A stretch of 32,398 nucleotides of DNA, from NCBI GenBank assembly GCA_030146705.1, contig JASLBE010000063.1, forward strand, positions 1 to 32,398. The letters run 5' to 3'. The position numbers were made by a program, and so were the translations under genes. Within the stretch, counting starts at the first letter, position 1. Every line of letters starts with the position of its first letter. This document shows positions 32,190 through 32,398 of the stretch, piece by piece. The stretch is from Tissierellales bacterium (lineage in GTDB: Bacteria; Bacillota; Clostridia; Tissierellales; Tissierellaceae). Below the pieces are notes generated by a model that ran no database searches, was not told the DNA's origin, and saw nothing but the letters and a program-made list of their open reading frames with translations.

Positions 32190-32398
32190 ATGCTGCCATA
32201 TGTGTTTTTAAGTTTTTTGTCAAATTGTTCTCTACTATTTCATATTCTTCATTTAAAAGCTTCCAAATATAAAACCTATTGTAGAACAGAGGGAAGGTTA
32301 TTATGCCAAATAGTCCATATGGTAAATCTCCCAAGCCTTTATAGAAGATTATAGACAATAAAGCATACCCACCCATAACAAGAAATCCTGTTATATCC
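32188..32398 (-). CDS. Membrane protein, C-terminal part only (possibly UbiA-like)
   Basis: The frame is open from the window edge to the stop at 32188, giving about 69 residues. An ATG at 32376 exists, but the frame continues upstream (DITGFLV before it) and no ribosome site precedes that ATG, so this is likely the end of a longer protein. Two hydrophobic helices (GGYALLSIIFY and GLFGIITFPLFY) precede a charged tail. The glycine-rich helix, short L-P turn and helix ending in proline recall the C-terminus of UbiA/MenA prenyltransferases, but the fragment is too short to be sure. Confidence 0.5.
   Translation of the reverse strand, partial: DITGFLVMGGYALLSIIFYKGLGDLPYGLFGIITFPLFYNRFYIWKLLNEEYEIVENNLTKNLKTHMAA

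Overview
The window is low-GC, Gram-positive chromosomal DNA: strong AGGAGG ribosome sites, AGG/ATA-rich codon use, LytR-CpsA-Psr wall enzymes, the pcrA-ligA-gatC-gatA cluster, a formate-tetrahydrofolate ligase, a clade II single-chain PurL and an EFR1-type ferredoxin. Together these suggest an anaerobic clostridium-like Firmicute, perhaps a Tissierellia/Peptoniphilaceae-type amino-acid fermenter (inference; no 16S is present). Coding density is high. I see no rRNA, tRNA, insertion sequence, prophage or CRISPR. The first 125 bases form a perfect fold-back that interrupts gatA and looks like a contig-end artefact.

Layout. 1-5.2 kb (minus): pcrA, ligA, gatC and a broken gatA (DNA repair and tRNA amidation). 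5.2-6.8 kb (minus): a TraX-family membrane protein and an HD hydrolase. 6.8-8.9 kb (minus): two tandem LCP wall-polymer ligases. 9.0-10.1 kb (minus): flavodoxin plus DUF3793 behind a perfect 7-1-7 Fur-type box. 10.2-22.2 kb (minus): a purine operon, promoter - guanine aptamer - ykkC/PRPP-type aptamer - terminator - purL-purE-purF-purM-purN-purH-purD-fhs. 22.4-23.6 kb (plus): an Eis-like acetyltransferase. 23.7-27.7 kb (minus): a CstA-family transporter with a LytS/LytTR two-component system, probably a pyruvate or carbon-starvation module. 27.9-28.7 kb (plus): an EFR1-type flavodoxin/ferredoxin fusion. 28.7-32.1 kb (minus): response regulator, ABC ATPase, ABC permease, histidine kinase, resembling peptide-antibiotic response modules. 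32.2 kb to the end (minus): the C-terminus of a membrane protein.

Most interesting observation: both glutamine-using enzymes of the purine operon have lost their glutaminase catalytic residues. PurF has Ser in place of the N-terminal nucleophile Cys, and Asp in place of the oxyanion-hole Asn. The PurL glutaminase domain has Gly in place of the nucleophile Cys and Thr in place of the catalytic His. The synthase halves, including the PurF PRPP loop and Fe-S cysteines, look intact. The simplest reading is a purine pathway that takes free ammonia instead of glutamine, under the control of a tandem guanine/PRPP riboswitch. This would suit an ammonia-producing anaerobe. It rests on reading the sequence against remembered family motifs and needs alignment and biochemistry.
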